A DNA stretch of 6,456 nt from Anaerolineales bacterium (GTDB lineage: Bacteria > Chloroflexota > Anaerolineae > Anaerolineales > UBA4823): positions 1-6,456 of the forward strand of contig JADYYC010000099.1 of the NCBI GenBank assembly GCA_020853835.1. The letters run 5' to 3'. Below, in pieces: positions 5,927 to 6,456 of this stretch. A program made the position numbers and the translations under genes. The notes beneath the pieces are model-generated. The model did no database searches, was not told the origin of the DNA, and was given only the letters and a program-made list of their open reading frames with translations. Within the stretch, counting starts at the first letter, position 1. The number at the start of each line of letters is the position of its first letter.

Positions 5927-5951
5927 AAAACGCCGCCCTGCAAGACGGCGT
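5927..5951 (-). terminator. weak terminator-like hairpin between tRNA-Trp and secE
   Basis: Arms ACGCCG (5930-5935) and CGGCGT (5946-5951) form a 6-bp GC-rich stem with a 10-nt loop, followed on the minus strand by only four T. It may be a partial terminator, or a structure protecting the secE mRNA after tRNA processing. Too weak to call a full stop. Confidence 0.35.
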
Positions 5952-5966
5952 CGACCAGAATTCAGG

Positions 5967-6040
5967 CAGGCCAGGCAGGAATCGAACCCACAACCCCCGC
6001 TTTTGGAGAGCGGTGCTCTGCCAAATTGAGCTACTGGCCT
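5967..6040 (-). tRNA. tRNA-Trp (anticodon CCA)
   Basis: A 74-nt cloverleaf. The acceptor arms AGGCCAG (6040-6034) and CTGGCCT (5974-5968) pair perfectly over 7 bp, with discriminator G at 5967. The anticodon stem CCGCT/AGCGG encloses the loop CTCCAAA with anticodon CCA, and the T-arm has TTCGATT in the loop. The 3' CCA is not encoded (the next bases are CCT), so it must be added after transcription. It sits between rpmG and secE, a recurring order in several bacterial phyla. Confidence 0.97.
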
Positions 6041-6048
6041 ATTCCAAG

Positions 6049-6063
6049 TGCACTATTATATCA
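6049..6063 (-). promoter_or_regulatory. extended -10 promoter for tRNA-Trp and downstream genes
   Basis: Minus-strand TGATATAAT at 6063-6055 is a perfect TGn plus TATAAT. The predicted start is the A near 6049, leaving a leader of about 8-9 nt before the tRNA. No clear -35 is seen; that region (about 6078-6083) lies in the loop of the upstream hairpin, which fits an extended -10 promoter. It would let tRNA-Trp, secE and nusG be expressed separately from tuf-rpmG. Confidence 0.75.
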
Positions 6064-6067
6064 CGCG

Positions 6068-6101
6068 CCAGCCGCCAGGCCGGAAATTCGCCGGCGGCTG
6101 G
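6068..6101 (-). repeat. GC-rich hairpin between rpmG and the tRNA promoter
   Basis: Arms CCAGCCGCC (6068-6076) and GGCGGCTGG (6093-6101) form a perfect 9-bp stem with a 16-nt loop. It begins about 17 nt after the rpmG stop. There is no T-tract, so it is more likely a 3'-end stabiliser or a Rho-linked 3' end than a standard intrinsic terminator. Confidence 0.6.
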
Positions 6102-6118
6102 TACGCCATACGTTCACC

Positions 6119-6286
6119 TCATTTTGTCTCGCGGTGCAAGGTGTGCTTGCGGCAGCGAGAACAAAACTTCTGAAACTCCAGCCGCCCCGGGTCGTTGCGC
6201 CGGTTCTTCTCGGTTGTGTAATTGCGTTCCTTACACTCCGTACAGGCCAGGGTGATCACGGGTCGGACATCTTTTTTTGAGGCCAT
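6119..6286 (-). CDS. rpmG: 50S ribosomal protein L33
   Basis: A 55-residue ribosomal protein of the large subunit near the E site. It is the zinc-ribbon (C+) form: CTEC (C15, C18) and CSRC (C43, C46) should bind one zinc ion. The body RNYTTEKNRRNDPGRLEFQKF is the usual L33 pattern with slight variation. The ATG start is certain because an in-frame stop lies only three codons upstream. The best ribosome binding site is unclear: GGTGAG is 10 nt away, and a stronger AAGGAAGGAG is about 29 nt away, with a hairpin between them. It lies 43 nt after tuf. Confidence 0.95.
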   Translation of the reverse strand: MASKKDVRPVITLACTECKERNYTTEKNRRNDPGRLEFQKFCSRCRKHTLHRETK

Positions 6287-6299
6287 TCGAAATCAACTC

Positions 6300-6314
6300 A
6301 CCGCAAAATGCGGT
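6300..6314 (-). repeat. small perfect hairpin in the rpmG leader
   Basis: ACCGCA (6300-6305) and TGCGGT (6309-6314) form a 6-bp stem with a 3-nt loop. It separates AAGGAAGGAG (6325-6316) from the rpmG start and overlaps the first bases of the nearer GGTGAG site. When folded it would hide GGTGAG and shorten the distance from the stronger site to about 14 nt. Confidence 0.5.
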
Positions 6315-6329
6315 TCTCCTTCCTTGACA

Positions 6330-6456
6330 CTAATCCAGGATCTTGGTAATCACGCCCGCGCCAACCGTCAGCCCGCCTTCGCGTATGGCGAATTTCGAGC
6401 CCTGCTCCAGCGCCACCGGCACGATCAACTCAACTTCCAGGTTCACGTTGTCTCCC
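6330..6456 (-). CDS. tuf: elongation factor Tu, C-terminal 41 residues (partial)
   Basis: EF-Tu carries aminoacyl-tRNA to the ribosome as a GTP complex. Only the end of domain 3 is present; the rest lies beyond the right edge. The visible residues begin GDNVNLEVELIVPVAL and continue with FAIREGG, then TVGAGVITKIL, ending in Asp and a TAG stop; this is the diagnostic end of bacterial EF-Tu. It leads into rpmG with a 43-nt spacer, so the two are probably cotranscribed. Confidence 0.97.
   Translation of the reverse strand, partial: GDNVNLEVELIVPVALEQGSKFAIREGGLTVGAGVITKILD

Noticed and set aside
5690..6280. A 196-codon open frame on the plus strand across secE, tRNA-Trp and rpmG
   Set aside because: It runs antisense through three well-supported genes and has no recognisable domain.

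Overview
The window is a bacterial translation/secretion gene cluster read entirely on the minus strand, followed by a two-component system on the same strand. In transcription order (right to left) it holds the 3' end of tuf (EF-Tu), rpmG (L33), tRNA-Trp(CCA), secE, nusG, rplK (L11), rplA (L1), rplJ (L10) and rplL (L7/L12), then a response regulator and a sensor histidine kinase. The moderately high GC, frequent GTG/TTG starts with good Shine-Dalgarno sites, the tuf-rpmG-tRNA-Trp-secE-nusG order, the acidic N-terminal extension of NusG and the EF-Tu C-terminus suggest Chloroflexota, perhaps an Anaerolineae-like lineage. This is inference from memory; some other deep-branching Gram-positive-type bacteria share parts of this layout.

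Layout. 6456-6119: end of tuf and rpmG, separated by a short spacer with a small perfect hairpin. 6101-6041: a strong hairpin and then a perfect extended -10 promoter (TGnTATAAT) whose predicted start lies about 8-9 nt before tRNA-Trp. 6040-4341: tRNA-Trp, secE, nusG and rplK. 4265-3546: rplA. 3545-3343: a 203-nt leader that looks like the ribosomal L10 leader, ending in an intrinsic terminator directly before the rplJ Shine-Dalgarno site, so attenuation is likely. 3342-2334: rplJ and rplL. 2306-2280: a strong, nearly symmetric terminator ends the ribosomal operon; rpoB does not follow. 2264-148: a separate promoter, then the OmpR/PhoB-type regulator and its HAMP-containing histidine kinase 9 nt apart. 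1-147: no supported gene.

How the genes work together. L11, L1, L10 and L12 form the two mobile stalks of the large ribosomal subunit; EF-Tu delivers aminoacyl-tRNA to the factor site that L12 serves; NusG couples transcription to translation or Rho; SecE is part of the SecYEG channel. The two-component pair is a separate transcription unit and nothing in the sequence ties its signal to translation.

No undescribed protein system is visible. The unusual content is in the spacers: two of them (secE-nusG and rplJ-rplL) carry three alternating complementary elements that can form mutually exclusive hairpins, and the spacers before rplK and rplA share two exact motifs, one of which resembles the L1-binding helix of 23S rRNA. 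These are hypotheses about RNA regulation and rest on visual inspection only.
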